From NCBI GenBank assembly GCA_026008535.1, contig BRKX01000011.1, positions 46,422,183 through 46,486,182 on the forward strand: a stretch of DNA of 64,000 nucleotides. Reading direction: 5' to 3'. Both the position numbers and the translations under genes were made by a program. Origin of the DNA: Perilla frutescens (lineage: Eukaryota > Streptophyta > Magnoliopsida > Lamiales > Lamiaceae). The notes under the pieces are model-generated. The model saw only the letters and a program-made list of their open reading frames with translations. It was not told where the DNA came from and did no database searches. This document shows, piece after piece, positions 23,834 through 36,853 of the stretch. Position 1 is the stretch's first letter. Each line of letters begins with the position of its first letter.

Positions 23834-24690
23834 GAATTGGGTTCCAGAAGGAACCACACCCTAGATAAGAATCGAGAACTAATCTCAGTCATAGATTTGG
23901 TATATTTGGACGGTCTAGATCTGCTCCAAATTTTAAAAAATACGGTGGCAATCTCGTAATAACGTCCAACTTCGCTGCCCCTGAATCTTAGTAAAGGTAA
24001 AAATCAGAAAATATATAAATACTCAGAATTTATGTGTATATTTTTCAATTTAGGGTTTTAGCACTGTCATGATCTTTTTTAGCATTGTCATGACTTATTT
24101 TAGCATGACTCTTTTTTAGCATTAACATAAAAAAATGTCATCGATATTGTAAAAAAATCATGAACAAACACTGTTACATGTTGAATTATCAATATATGAA
24201 TATTCAGAATTTACGTGTATATTTTTCAATTTAGAGTTTTAGCACTGTCATTTTCTATTTTGGCACTGTCATGGTTTTTTTTTAGCATTGTCATGACTTA
24301 TTTTAGCATGACTTTTTTTTTAGCATTAACATAAAAAAATGTCATCGACATTGTAAAAAAACCACGAACAAACACTGTTACATGTTGAATTATCAATATA
24401 TGAATACTCAGAATTTACGTGTATATTTTTCAATTTAGAGTTTTAACACTGTTATTTCCTATTTTAGCACTGTCATGACCTTTTTTAGCATTGTCATGAC
24501 TTATTTTAGCAGAATTCATAAATTATAAAAATACCCTTCGTTCATTAAAAAGTCGCTAATATTACAAATATGCCACCGCGTTTTTTTCAATCTTGAAACA
24601 GATCTTGACCGTCAATATAAGGGCGATCTATGGCTGAGATTGATTCTCAATTCTCACATAAATGTGTGGTTCTCACATGATCTCATCTCA
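23834..24690. mobile_element. MULE-like inverted-repeat element with 9-bp target duplication
   Basis: The arms at about 23850-23990 and 24530-24675 are imperfect inverted repeats. The left has GAACCACAC..AATCTCAGTCATAGAT and the right, on the other strand, GAACCACAC..AATCTCAGCCATAGAT. They continue with a shared GACGGTC..AGATCTG block and a CGGTGGCA block. The direct repeats TAATTATAT (23825-23833) and TAATTACAT (24691-24699) flank it, with one mismatch. No coding frame is present. Confidence 0.65.
24010..24520. repeat. Tandem repeat, about 180-204 bp unit, 2.6 copies
   Basis: The block 'CTCAGAATTTACGTGTATAT' recurs near 24020, 24201 and 24405. Each copy is followed by ATTTTTCAATTTAG, several copies of a shorter AGCACTGTCATGAC-like word, and GAACAAACACTGTTACATG. 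It fills the interior of the MULE-like element. Confidence 0.75.
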
Positions 24691-24989
24691 TAATTACATA
24701 TATACTATAAGTTACACATAGTAATTACATACATACTATTATTTTGTACCGCATTATGTAAAAGTGTGAATCCTATGATTAATGAATCCACGAGTTTCAC
24801 ATAATAGTAATGGTCCATTCGCATATACCATAAGATCTTGACAAATTTCCTTTTATTATGAGATTTTAGAGGGATGCACAAAAGTTACCTTATATATATA
24901 GTCATAAAATATATTTACAATCTAAGAAAATAAAATAAAGTCTTTATATATCCTAACAGGCTAATACTCCCCCTCAAAATACAAAATTG

Positions 24990-25156
24990 AGACTAGTGCA
25001 ATATAATTATTATGCCCCTCAAAAAATGTCAACTTTTATGTATATTGTCATTTCAGTTTAGGCAATTGATTAGCCAACAAGTGTTGAAACATACTAATTA
25101 TACACACTCAAAGTATTGTCAATTTTTATTTCGAGGGACATAATGTATAATTATTT
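24990..25156. repeat. Short imperfect inverted repeat (hairpin MITE-like)
   Basis: The left arm ATAATTATTATGCCCCTCAA pairs imperfectly with the right arm read on the other strand, ATAATTATACATTATGTCCC. Both continue into a TGTCAA/TTGACA block. About 165 bp in total; no clear target duplication. Confidence 0.4.
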
Positions 25157-25182
25157 CAATTTCAACATCTTTAATTAATTTT

Positions 25183-25290
25183 ATTTTTTTTACTCACGCA
25201 CCCGACTTGGTGGTATTGAGGAGATTTAAACTCGTAATCTTTGGTCTCCAAACAACCTAACTCCACCACTAGATTATCCCCACTGAATTT
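25183..25290 (-). mobile_element. tRNA-derived SINE
   Basis: On the minus strand, from about 25290, the sequence reads GGGGATAATCTAGTGGTGG (A-box-like) and then ACGAGTTTAAATCTCC (B-box-like). It ends in CACCAAGTCGGGTGCGTGAG and an A-rich tail. This layout is typical of plant SINEs. A related truncated copy lies at 57107-57165. Confidence 0.5.
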
Positions 25291-25299
25291 TTTTCTTCT

Positions 25300-26040
25300 T
25301 AATAAAAAAAAAAAAGAATGGACATAATTGCTTAAATTATATTCTTTTATATATTAACACTTCCTTTTATGCACTTATCGATTTATATTTCCATATTAAA
25401 AGTGACCATATAAATTTGTCTAACTACTAAAATGTGACCGGGGGGATTGTAGATACATTGTAAATTGTCGTGTAAATTTATGTCACTAATTAAATTTGAT
25501 CAACTATAAATTATTTTCTTCATCGAAAATCAATTATGTAAATTATATTCATATGATGAATAGTTTGGTTAAATTTATATTCTTAAAAAAATGACTGGAT
25601 TGATTATAGTCTTTCTAAACATGGTATGTATATTATTTCAAAAATATGACGGGTAAAATTATCCGTGTCCTAAAAATTGGCCGAAATTACTATATTCATC
25701 ATATTGAACAAATGACCAAGTAAATTTATATTAATTATGAAATATTACGAGCATATTCATATAACAAATATCATCAAATATATATGAGTAGTGATATTAT
25801 CATATTGCCTTGAAACACAATATAATTATACAGATTGTCAGTTATACTAAAAAGTATGTTAGCCGATAGATATAAATTAAGATCCTTATCTTTTAGACTT
25901 TAAATTCCAAACATAGCTAAAAAAAATAAACTTGTTTTACTAAGGTTTGCTACTCAAAAGTGGTTAGAAAAAATATTTTCGTCATTTTTAGAAATTAGAA
26001 CGTTACGAAAATTTTTATTACTCAGTGTAGTCCATGCCTG
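25300..26040. other. AT-rich intergenic region
   Basis: No gene or repeat boundary recognised upstream of the first Pumilio promoter. Confidence 0.5.
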
Positions 26041-26067
26041 CCTTTCTCTTTTTAGAGTTGTGAAACA

Positions 26068-26120
26068 AAACCCTAAATGGAGTTCAATTCGCCGCCAGAT
26101 TGATTCTCCTCTTATATAAA
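26068..26120 (+). promoter_or_regulatory. Core promoter of Pumilio gene 1: telo-box and TATA box
   Basis: A telo-box AAACCCTAA lies at 26068-26076, the conserved block GCCGCCAGATTGAT at 26091-26104 and TATATAAA at 26113-26120. The telo-box and the GCCGCC block recur in the same order upstream of the second Pumilio gene (43906-43968), so they predate the duplication. Confidence 0.6.
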
Positions 26121-26582
26121 TTCGTGATCCTCTGCCTCACTGTGTTCTTGCACAAACTTTCGACCAATCCCATCCCAGAGGCAGCTTGATTTTTTTTTTA
26201 ATCAGAATAATGTAATATTGCACATTTATTTGAGATTCAATGAAGGAAAATGGACAAAACTCGTTTGATTTACAGTTACTCAACCTACGCTGAAAGTGAG
26301 TTTTCCTGTATGTTTTGGGCCGAGTCGTTTCGATTATTTTATTAATCTTCAAGAACTGAGTTTTATTTATAACTGATGGTCAAAGTTAAGATTTTTACGA
26401 GTTTGGAACTTTCGTATTCAATTTTTGCTAACGGGTTTTTCATGGATTTTAGTGTTAAATTAGTTAATGTTTTGTTCTGGATATATTTCTCGAGTTTCTG
26501 TGTTTGCTGGTGTTAATTTAAACTTTTCTTTGTTTGTGGAATGAACAGCTAGTACTGGTGATATTGATTTTTGTTAAGAATC

Positions 26583-29500
26583 ATGTTGTCTGAATTGGGT
26601 AGAAGGCCGATGATGGGAAATAATGAAAATTCATTTGGAGATGATTTTGAGAAGGAGATAGGTTTCTTGCTCCGGGAACAGAGGAGGCAAGAGGCCGATG
26701 ATCTTGAAAAGGAGCTGAATTTGTATAGGAGTGGATCGGCTCCACCTACTGTGGATGGCTCTCTGAGTGCTGTTGGTGGGATGCTCAACCACGGTGTTGC
26801 TGGTGGTTCGGTTTTCGCTGATTTTGCGAAAAGTAAGGGTGGCAGTGGGTTCGTGTCTGAGGAGGAGCTTAGGTCTGATCCTGCATATTTATCTTACTAT
26901 TACTCAAATGTTAATTTGAATCCAAGGCTGCCGCCACCTCTTTTGTCGAGGGAGGATTGGAGGTTTGCTCAGAGGTTGCAAGGAGGGAGTTCGGCAATTG
27001 GTGATAGGAGGAAGGTCAATAGGGATGATAGCGGCAATGGTGGGAGATCCATGTTTCCATTGCCACACTCAAAGAAGCAGGAGAGTGAGGACATGGACAA
27101 TCTGCAGGGTTCTGTGGAGTGGGGTGGTGATGGTCTTATTGGTTTGCCTGGATTAGGACTGGGTAGCAAGCAGAAAAGTCTTGCAGAGATATTTCAGGTT
27201 AGCTGCAATATAAATGTCGTAACGATACAGTTATAGGTTGCTTCACATTTCATGAATCTTAGTCTATCTCGGAATGTATGGTAGGATTCTGATCAGATTG
27301 ACTACACCCTTTTTTGCGCTTATCTTATATGTGGCAATATAACTCATATTTGAAAACCGTATAGTCATTTAGTGTCCAATTCGTGGACTGGATGCTTTGG
27401 TTTACAATGGATTTATGCAATTTCGAAATCCATCGTAACCATACCAGCCCTGTACAAACATTGGTGGAAAGGTGATCACTTTTTTGATACGGTACTTTCT
27501 TTTTAGTTGCTGTATGTGGTGCAAAAGTCAGATATGCTAGAACTAATTTGTATGTTTAACCTGGATACTGTCTTTATCATACGAATGCATGTCCATTTGG
27601 CTTCTTTGGCTAATGTCCAGGATGCTTGTGGTTTGAATTATACACATAATTTTTTATGTATTATTTTTCTAAATTTATTTCTGCGGTTTTTAGGGGTACA
27701 ATTTGTATCCTTCTTTAAAAATAGAGAGCTAGTAGGTTGCTGGAAACTTCTTTGTTCACAATATCATTTATAGAGGTGGTTAGCTGTTCTGTGGTCCTCC
27801 TTTTTAGCTTGTCTGAGTTCTTACTATGTGCAGGATGACTTGAACCGCACTACTCCGGATTCTACACACCCGTCAAGACCGGCTAGCAGAAATGCTTTTG
27901 ATGAGAATGCCAATGCTTTGGGCTCAGCTGAGGCTGAGCTGGCTCATATGTATGGAGATTTTACATCCTCAGACCTAGTTCTATCAGCTTCAAATATGCA
28001 GAGCACAGCAGGTGCTCAACATGCAGGTGCACCTGCTTCATATTCTTATGCTGCTGCTTTGGGGGCTTCCTTGTCAAGAAGCTCAACACCTGATCCTCAA
28101 CGAATTGCAAGAGCTCCCAGCCCTTGCCCAACTCCTATTGGTGGAGGCAGGGTGGGGAATTCAGAAAAAAGAAACATTAATAATTCCAGCTCCTTTAATG
28201 GGGTATCTTCTCACTCAAAGGATACTGCTGATCTGGTTGCTGCTTTATCAGGAGTGAACCTTTCGAATGGCATTGTGGATGAGGAGCATCATTTATCTTT
28301 TGATCCTAATTTGGATGAGCATAAGAATTATCTTTTTAATATGCAGGGAGGCCAACATAATGTTAGACAGCACACATATAAGAACAAGTATGAACTGGGG
28401 CAGTCTAATATGTCTTCTGTTCCTCAACCAGGGAAAATAAGCCCCTCTGATTCTGTCCTTAGCAATGGCTGTGTGCCACATCTCAGTAATAGTACTTACC
28501 TTCAAGCTGAGCTGCAGAAAAACGGTGTTTCTTCAAATAACTCCTACCGCAATAGATCTTCTAATGCTGCAGTGAATGGCGGAGGCGGCATACATCCTCA
28601 GTATCAGCATTTGGACAGTCCCAATTCATCATTTTCAAATTATGGAAGTGGCTATCCTATGAGTCCAATATCTGGTCAACTTGGCAGCTCCAATTTGCCT
28701 CCACTGTTTGAGAATGCTGCTGCTGCATCTGTTATGGCTGCATCTGGAATGGACTCCAGAATGTTGGGAGGAACAAGTCTTGGTGGTACTGTTCCAGAGC
28801 TGAACCTCAGCAGAATAGGCAACCAGATGACTGGGAGTATGCTGCAGGCACCTTTTGTTGACCCCTTGTATCTCCAATACTTGAGGACCGCTGAATACTC
28901 TGCAGCACAAGTTGCAGCTCTTAATGATCCCTCTGTTGATAGGAACTACATGGGAGATTCATACTTGGACCTGCTTCAGAAAGCCTATCTTGGAAATATG
29001 TTACCTGCTCAGAAATCAGAGTATGGGGTTCCCTTGGGCGGCAAAACAGGTGTATCTAGTCCTCATGGTTACTATGGAAATCCTGCTTTCGGGATTGGAT
29101 TGTCATATCCTGGCAGTCCCTTGTCAAGTCCAGCAATTCCAAATTCAGCTGGAGGACCTGGTAGCCCTATCAGGCATGGTGACTTCAATATGAGATTCCC
29201 TGGTGGATTGAGAAATGCATCTGGGAGTGTAATTGGGCCCTGGCATTTGGACCCTAGCTTCAGTTCTTCTTTACTGGAAGAGTTCAAGAGCAATAAAAAC
29301 AAATGCCTTGAGCTTTCAGAAATTGCCGGTCATGTTGTTGAGTTCAGGTATGTTTTGTACATTGAGATGGCAATTTAATCGAGAAGATTCATATATGATT
29401 TTTTTTAACTTAGCATCTTTAACTAGTGCTGATCAATATGGGAGCCGATTCATTCAACAAAAGCTTGAAACTGCCACGACAGAAGAGAAGAACATGGTTT

Positions 29501-32500
29501 TTGAGGAAATTTTTCCTCAAGCTCTTACACTAATTACTGACGTTTTTGGTAATTATGTTGTCCAAAAGGTAACCAACTTACTTGGCCAGTCATTCAGTTG
29601 ACCTGTTTTACTTAATTGGGTCTTTGAGACCTTTTTAGTCTTTCTGGAGCTGATCATTTGTCTTCCCAGTTTTTTGAACATGGCCTGACATCTCAAAGAA
29701 GAGAATTAGCGAACAAGCTTTTTGGACATGTACTAACCTTAAGCCTCCAAATGTACGGTTGTCGAGTGATACAAAAGGTAATGTTTGTCTTTGTTATGCA
29801 CTAACCAAAAGATAGGTTTCTGAAATCCTATCTGGATAAATTTCTTGGCTGCGGAAGAAATTAGAAATCTCCATTTGGGACATGCAAGTGCTAATTCATT
29901 TAGAAAAAAAAATGCTAAAAATGCAATCTTTGTTGAAGTGGAGAATGTTATCTGATTATGTAGGCAATAGAAGTTATTGATGTAGATCAGAAAATCAAAA
30001 TGGTTGAAGAGCTGGATGGGCATGTCATGAGATGTGTGCGTGATCAAAATGGAAATCATGTCATTCAGAAGTGCATTGAATGTGTCCCTGAGGAGCATAT
30101 TCAGTTTATTGTGTCAACATTTTATGACCAATTTGTGACTCTCTCTACTCATCCATATGGCTGCCGTGTGATACAGGTTAGGGAAAAGTGTGTGAATGAG
30201 AGTCTTTCTATCGCTTTCACTTTGATTATTGCTGAAATATCACTTTACATTGTGAGATGCTTTTGGTTTGGCAGAGAGTTCTGGAGCATTGTGAGGATGA
30301 AAAAACCCAGATGAAAGTGATGGAAGAAATTCTGGGGTCTGTAAGCATGCTAGCACAGGATCAGTATGGAAATTATGTTGTTCAGGTTTGTAATTTTGTC
30401 TAGAAAATTCATATGTACTTCTGGCTTTGTGTATTGTGAAGGCAATGTTGGTACTATGTGGACGCAAGAAAGTTTGATGTGTGCATGCTTAAAAAATGAA
30501 GTTTCTGTTTCAAGTTTTTGCTTGTAAAACTCCACTTTTATGTTTATGTACCCTTGGGTTCAGTAGTAAATTTATTCCTGAAGTCCCACTCTAATTCCAC
30601 TTTTGCAACCTATGTGAATTTTAAAATTAAAGACACAATCATGTTGAGTGGTTGATTTGTCACTATCCACCTCTTTATCCAGAATAACTTACGCTATTTC
30701 AATTAAATGCAAAATGTGCTCCTGTTATCTTAGCTCCCTTAAAAGTTCACAGGTGAAGACAATAAAATGGACAAGTAATTTGAATCTTGTAACACATATA
30801 GTACTGTGCGGCAGTAGTTCTTTGGCACATATTCAGAGTTCCATGGTATTATGTGCTGTGCCGCAGTAGTGGTCTGGACTGGGAAAAGATTGAAATATTT
30901 AGCTTTCCAGCTTGTTTATATTGCTCTCAGTTTATTTAAGTTTTTGCGCTCATCTAATTCGTGTCCATCACCATATTGTTGCTTCATCTTTGAGAGTTTT
31001 ATGGCCCATCAATTTCTTGTCATTAAGGTGTTTTTTGACCCTTTGGAACCATTGGAGAAGGAATTTTTCACTTATTATTTTTCATGCTGTTGTTATAGCA
31101 TGTACTGGAGCATGGGAAGCCGCATGAGCGATCAACCATTATTCAGGAATTAGCTGGAAAAATAGTTCAGATGAGCCAGCAGAAGTTTGCATCAAATGTT
31201 GTTGAGAAATGCTTGACTTTTGGTGACCCAAGCGAACGCCAGTTGCTGGTGACTGAGATGCTTGGAACAACCGATGAAAATGAACCTCTTCAGGTTTGTC
31301 AAGTGTTGAACAACTTCCATTAAATTAATTATTTCCTTGCAGCAATCACAGCAATATTAATGGCTCGGAAGCTTTATATTTGTTTTTGCTGTTTGCTGAT
31401 TCGGGAGATGTGAATTATGGATTAGGGTAGACTATAAATTCAGTGCCATGTGCACTAATCTCTTTGCCGTATAATAATCATATAAAAAACCAAGCACGTG
31501 AAAATTCAATGATGCGATTTGCAATTGACTTTTTGTGGCTCATAGCACTTCATGAGAGCAACACAGGGATTCTTTAAAAGCAGATAAACTTTTGATGCTT
31601 CCATTATGATTGTAATACCTTTCAGCTCACAATGGTTTAATATTTGAATATCAGTGCAGAATGCTGCCGCGGTGCGGTATTGAGCTGCATTCTGTTCCTC
31701 TTCATTCTCATGTTAAACGAAAAATCTGTAATAACTAAAAAATGTACCCCTCTGCTTTGTCAAGGCATCTCCCTACTTTTATCCTGGGGAAATGACATTT
31801 GAAACCTACAGATATAGATCGTGTTGTTATAGTCAGTCTTTTCTACATTGAGTACATATATTGCCTTCACTCTCCAAGTTAATTTCATTTTCTATGTGCT
31901 TTGAATCGTTGGATCGACATGTGCTTAGGTTTCTTGCCTTTTATAATAATAGGATAATAAATGAGTGGCTTTAATGATATAACCACTAGAAATGGAAAAT
32001 TTATGTGCCTTTGTCACTGAAGTATATAGTTATTGAAGTACAGGTAAATCCTTGCTTATACTATCAAATTTATGTTGGCCTAACGTTCTAATCTTTCTCT
32101 GCAACCAGGCTATGATGAAAGATCAATTTGCAAATTATGTCGTACAGAAAGTACTTGAGACTTGTAGCGATCAGGAGCGTGAACTGATCATGTGTAGGAT
32201 TAAGGTCCATCTGAATGCACTGAAGAAGTACACCTACGGGAAACATATAGTAGCTCGTGTAGAGAAACTTGTTGCTGCTGGGGGTAAGCAATATCCTAAC
32301 TATTGACTTCTATTTTGAAATTGTTCTCTTTATTCAAAAGTCAAAACCCAATTCCAAAATCACCACTGAGCAAAACCTGATACCAACCAAAAGTGGTGAA
32401 AGGACTTAAAGATATGCGTTTTCATGTTATAAATGCGGTAAAGGTCTTGTGCAATTGCTGTTGCTCTCATCCGTATACACTTCCCATAGTTTGTCGACAT

Positions 32501-32590
32501 GCAATCACCATTATTTTTTGCCTCGTTTCTTGGTGCGCAGAAAGGAGAATTGCTGCTGCTGCTGCTGCTCAAGCCCCAAATGCTGCGTAG
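26583..32590 (+). CDS. Pumilio homologue (APUM1/2-like), tandem copy 1
   Basis: Nine coding exons: 26583-27197, 27834-29347, 29427-29568, 29670-29777, 29964-30176, 30275-30385, 31099-31293, 32109-32283 and 32541-32590. All introns are GT-AG and the frame closes at 1,040 residues. The N-terminal two thirds is the plant NABP region (MLSELGRRPMMGNN; DPQRIARAPSPCPTPIGG). From about residue 698 come eight PUF repeats with base-reading residues S/R-Q, N/Y-Q, C/R-Q, N/H-Q, C/R-Q, N/Y-Q, S/N-E, N/Y-Q, the canonical set for UGUANAUA. It should bind mRNA 3' UTRs in the cytoplasm and repress translation or promote decay. ATG 26583 is chosen because it matches the second copy. A likely 5' UTR intron ends at 26548. 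The C-terminus carries a six-alanine run absent from copy 2. Confidence 0.93.
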
Positions 32591-32718
32591 GAAAGGAAGA
32601 AGTTGTACAGCTAACTCAGCCTAGTTTGGCTACTTCCCCCCTATCGTGTGGTGCTCAGCTCATACACATGTTTCGGGTATGAGCTAGTTGCAAATAAAGG
32701 TTACCTGTACTAAAAATA

Positions 32719-32726
32719 TGTACATT
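32719..32726 (+). promoter_or_regulatory. UGUA-core PUF-like site in the 3' region of Pumilio gene 1
   Basis: TGTACATT lies about 130 bases after the stop. It differs from the consensus UGUANAUA only at the last base. The same octamer in a similar context (CATT.TGTAGTG.TAAGTTTATAC) lies at 50041-50048 after gene 2. Confidence 0.35.
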
Positions 32727-32849
32727 GTGTAGTGCTAAGTTTATACGTAGAGTCTAGTTTAGCCGAGGCGCAGGGGGCGGGATACCCGTCCACAGGTGGT
32801 AAAATGACTATACAGATGCTGAGGTTGTAACATAGAAGGGAAGGCGAGG

Positions 32850-34375
32850 TAAATTTACAATCTTAATGTCAAGTGATTATGACTGTACAAATTATGCCAT
32901 GTCAACACAGCTGGTTTTTCTAGTCATGGCTGAGGAGGGCTTAAATTTATGTATGGTAATTTAACAATTTTCTCTTCAACAAAATACTTGCAAGTAGGGT
33001 TTCTTGTAAAGTTTGTGGATCTTCATCGAATAAATCCTGCTTTCTTTATTTATGTTGCGGTCTTGCATTGTCAATTGTCATTCACAAGTTTCTTGTGATG
33101 TTTTTCATATCAATTTTGCGCTCACTTTTTACCTAAAAAATAGAGTAAAAAACATTGTGCATGTAAGGTTTTCAAATCCGGTTTCAAAAATTTGTGATTA
33201 CGATATTTATATCTGATTTTAAATTTATAATTTTATATGAGTAATGCTATATTTGTTTTTACTAGAGCACGCATTTTATTGATTAAATGTTTAATTAGCC
33301 AGTAGCCACTCCCTACAACCTACATGGATGGAAGAATAATTGAGGTAATTAAGTAGTCCAAAAAATTGCAGTAAGGATTTATGGCAATATAGCAAGTTGA
33401 TTAATTCAATTATTCGGCGTGGTACAGGCGATAGTGTTGCAAAATTTAATTTCACAGACGGTAGATAGATTTCTCTTTTTTCAATTGTATCTTAATTTTA
33501 TATATATTTTTCCAAACAACTCAACTGTTAATTAAATAATCATATTTTTTACTTCATAAAGGGGGCCGTATTTTTCATTTTATTATCACACTATCAAATA
33601 CAGCCCTATCTACATTACATGCTACTCATGAACAAATCTTTTTTTGAAGGTGTCTTGTTTGATATTATTTTCATAAGACGGATCATGATTCGAATTTAAG
33701 TATAATTAAATGCTAATCAAATTAACAATTGTTATTAAATTTGAGTTTGAATTTGGATATTGGCCCATTTTATAAATTTTGAATTGTAAAAAAGTTTCAC
33801 ACATTTTTTGTATTTTAATTCCTATGTTGATTGTATAGATAAAAGCTATTTGAAATTATCTTACGAGTTAAAATTTATATGACAAATCAAAATCCAATTC
33901 CAAATGAATATTAAGCTACATATTTATTATTTTGTTGATATTTGAATTTTAATCTATCTTATAAATTGTATTGTATAAGAAATTAAAGTACGTATTCGTA
34001 CTCAGCATAAGAAAATAAAATAAAAATACTAAAATGAAGATAAAATCCAGCATTTCCCTCTTCCTTTTTTAATTGGGTGGGGGGCTACGCGTGTAAATGA
34101 ATACAGGCATCACGGCCAACAATTTCTCTTGCTTCAAAATTAATTTTATATTCAATGTGGATAAAGGTTTACGTGGCATGTCTGTCTTCTACTGTACGAG
34201 CTAAAGACGGATTTTTTTTTATTTTTTTTTTAAATCACTATATTTGAAATGAAACACACACACACTTGGTTGTATATTGAGAATCACTATAATATTGATA
34301 TAGATACATTAAAATTATAGATAATCTTTCCTAAAAAAAGATAGCAATACTATGAATTTTGCTCTTTTGAAAATA

Positions 34376-34439
<64 letters not shown>

Positions 34440-35150
34440 GACACTCGTGGATTTTAGTTTTGATTAACCTAAAAACATACTGCTATATCTATCGAATTTA
34501 AATGTCAATAACTTTAATTGTATTATCATATCTAATAATAAATTGTTTATCTCTCAGGAAATTAGAGCTCAATAAACTAATTCGCGAGAAGTCAACTAAC
34601 TTACCACACATCATCAAGCTGACCTAACACTTATATAATACATTAATTTCTACACTTTTTGAAATATTATTTCAAAATGTTTAGAATTTTGTCATTTAAG
34701 ATTTACATAAACTGGAAGTAGGAGTAATATGCAATCAGCAGCATTAATTCTCCATAAATACTTTTGTAGGACACGTTAATGTATAAGCTTATACAATTCC
34801 ACAACTTTTTAGTCAAAATAAAGTAATAAACATAACCTCCTCCCGCTACTTTTCCACTCTCTGCTAATTAATTTTAAGTTTGATACATATAGTATAAATA
34901 AATGTGCATTGGACACGTGATTAATTACTAATATGAACTATAAAAGACTATGATAAAATAATCACTTGATTTTGTGATTAGTTTATTGTTGGAAAATATG
35001 TTTTAATAGAGTGAGTTTTGACTCATTTTATTCGACTTTTCGTAATCGGGATATTTAATTTTGGAGGAATTAAATACCGTACGATTGTTCTATGTTGTGA
35101 GTAGATAATCGTAGTATTTTTATTTGCTCAAATCCGATTTTCGGTGAGTG
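32850..35150. other. AT-rich intergenic region
   Basis: Follows the 3' UTR of Pumilio gene 1. It contains an (AAT)n tract at 34371-34437. No gene supported. Confidence 0.6.
34371..34437. repeat. (AAT)n microsatellite
   Basis: About 21 AAT units, uninterrupted. Confidence 0.95.
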
Positions 35151-36853
35151 GGTGTTTTAACCTTCTGTCTTTTCTTAGTTTCAGTTTGGGTCTTCAGTGT
35201 CACTCTAAAAACCTTACTTAATAAACTTAAACTAACTAAATGCTGAAAAGGAAATCACAAAAGAAAATATCAGTAATAAAAGTGCTCAAGTCAAATCATC
35301 AAGTCATTTGGTAGGTATGCGCAATCCCGGGCAAAACATATAAACTAACTAAATGCTGAAAAGGAAATCACAAAAGAAAATATCAGTAATAAAAGTGCTC
35401 AAGTCAAAGCATCAAGTCATTTGGTAGGTATGCGCAATCCCGGGCAAAACATATAAACTAACTAAATGCTGAAAAGGAAATCACAAAAGAAAATATCAGT
35501 AATAAAAGTGCTCAAGTCAAAGCATCAAGTCATTTGGTAGGTATGCGCAATCCCGGGCAAAACATATGTAATTACCACTACTACTCGTTGTGCCCACACT
35601 AGCAGAAAGGTCAAAAACCGAATCCCTATGGCCAAATATGGGTAATTGTCACTTTGAGGGTTAACCGGTTATAGGAAATGGATACGATCGGCCACTCCCC
35701 AATCACTTCTTACATTATATCGTCTAGATGATACGATCGGCACCTAGGGACCTAACTATACAGGAATGAGGAGAGAATCACACAAAGGTTTTGCAAGCAT
35801 AGCAGCTTTGAGGGCAAAAGCGACCCGATTCTAGTAGGTTTGACACGGTCTTGTGCCTGCATATACTACTCAATCTCAACTACCAAGGCTGTCACCCTCG
35901 GACTTGTTACTATGCGGGTATCAAGGCATGGGTCACCTATACACTCCCACGTAACTAACACTAGCACCAGTTAATCAGAAATGCGCGCTTTCATCTCCAA
36001 CCACCCTTTACCTATGTCTAAGTGAAAAACAAGTTAAGATTGTGAACCCTTAAGGCTTTAAAGTCCGATTACCTCATGCACATATTCTACCCTTAGACCA
36101 TTACTTCGACTTGAACAGTGGATACTTAGCCACTAAACATAGAAACGAAAGTAAAAGGAATAATAAAAGACATCTTACTTGGAAAGGAAATAACTTGATT
36201 AACTTCTGGGCCCAACCCCAGTTTTGCCAACAAAATGACTGAACTATCTCTCCGCGGGCAAATCGCCAGCTTCAGGCAGTCAGAATATCCAAAACATAAA
36301 CTAAATATGAAAGCAGTAAATTGTATCTTGGAATTGTAAAGACCGAGTGTGGCAGTGTGTCGATATGAAAACAGATAAAAGTATTTATAGCAACTGAATT
36401 AAGGCTTCACGCAGCCCAGATCTCACCCACGCAGGGGTTCTTGCACTCCTCCACTTCCTCATTTCATGCTCAACGTTCTTCCTTGAATTTAGGAGGGATA
36501 GCAACAAACCCTAGCATCTCCAACGGCTTTCTGATGTCCCCACTTCCTTCCCAACGTGTGTAGACCTCCCCAAGACTCGGAACTGACCGCCACATCACCT
36601 CCACGTGCATATAGGAACTGTCCCGCGATCTTGTTGCGCAATTCTCGCAACAACTTTGACTGGGTCCTCAGCAGGCAAATCAGTCCTTTGTGCCCTTAGC
36701 ATAATTAGCACCTGTCTGTGCCTATTGTGGTGGTTTTGTGCCCTCAGCCTCCTACAATCAGCTTTACCCCCAAAACTAGACTAGACTCTATACTAAACAC
36801 TTAAAAAGGGTGTAAAAAGATAAAGGAAAAAGCACGAATTTGAGTCTTCATCA
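35150..36853 (-). mobile_element. Ty3/gypsy LTR remnant (minus strand)
   Basis: Read on the minus strand from 36853 the sequence begins TGATGAAGACTCAAATTCGTG. It carries a promoter-like GCTATAAATACTTTTATC near 36390 and continues through words shared with the Ty3 LTRs at 12-19 kb (GATTTGCCCGCGG; TAGTGTGGGCACAACGAGTAG). No primer-binding site or coding domain is evident, and the left border is not defined. A 113-bp segment is triplicated inside it. Confidence 0.5.
35229..35567. repeat. 113-bp tandem triplication
   Basis: Three head-to-tail copies of exactly 113 bp start at 35229, 35342 and 35455 with AAACTAACTAAATGCTG. I see a single substitution (CAAATC versus CAAAGC) between the first copy and the others, so the expansion is recent. 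Confidence 0.95.

Noticed and set aside
30648..31153. Open frames in the intron between exons 6 and 7 of Pumilio gene 1
   Set aside because: Intronic. The flanking exons join in frame and match the second copy without this sequence.
35229..35567. CRISPR array
   Set aside because: The three 113-bp units are directly abutting with no unique spacers, and the DNA is plant nuclear sequence. The array at 36854-37093 also lacks spacer structure.
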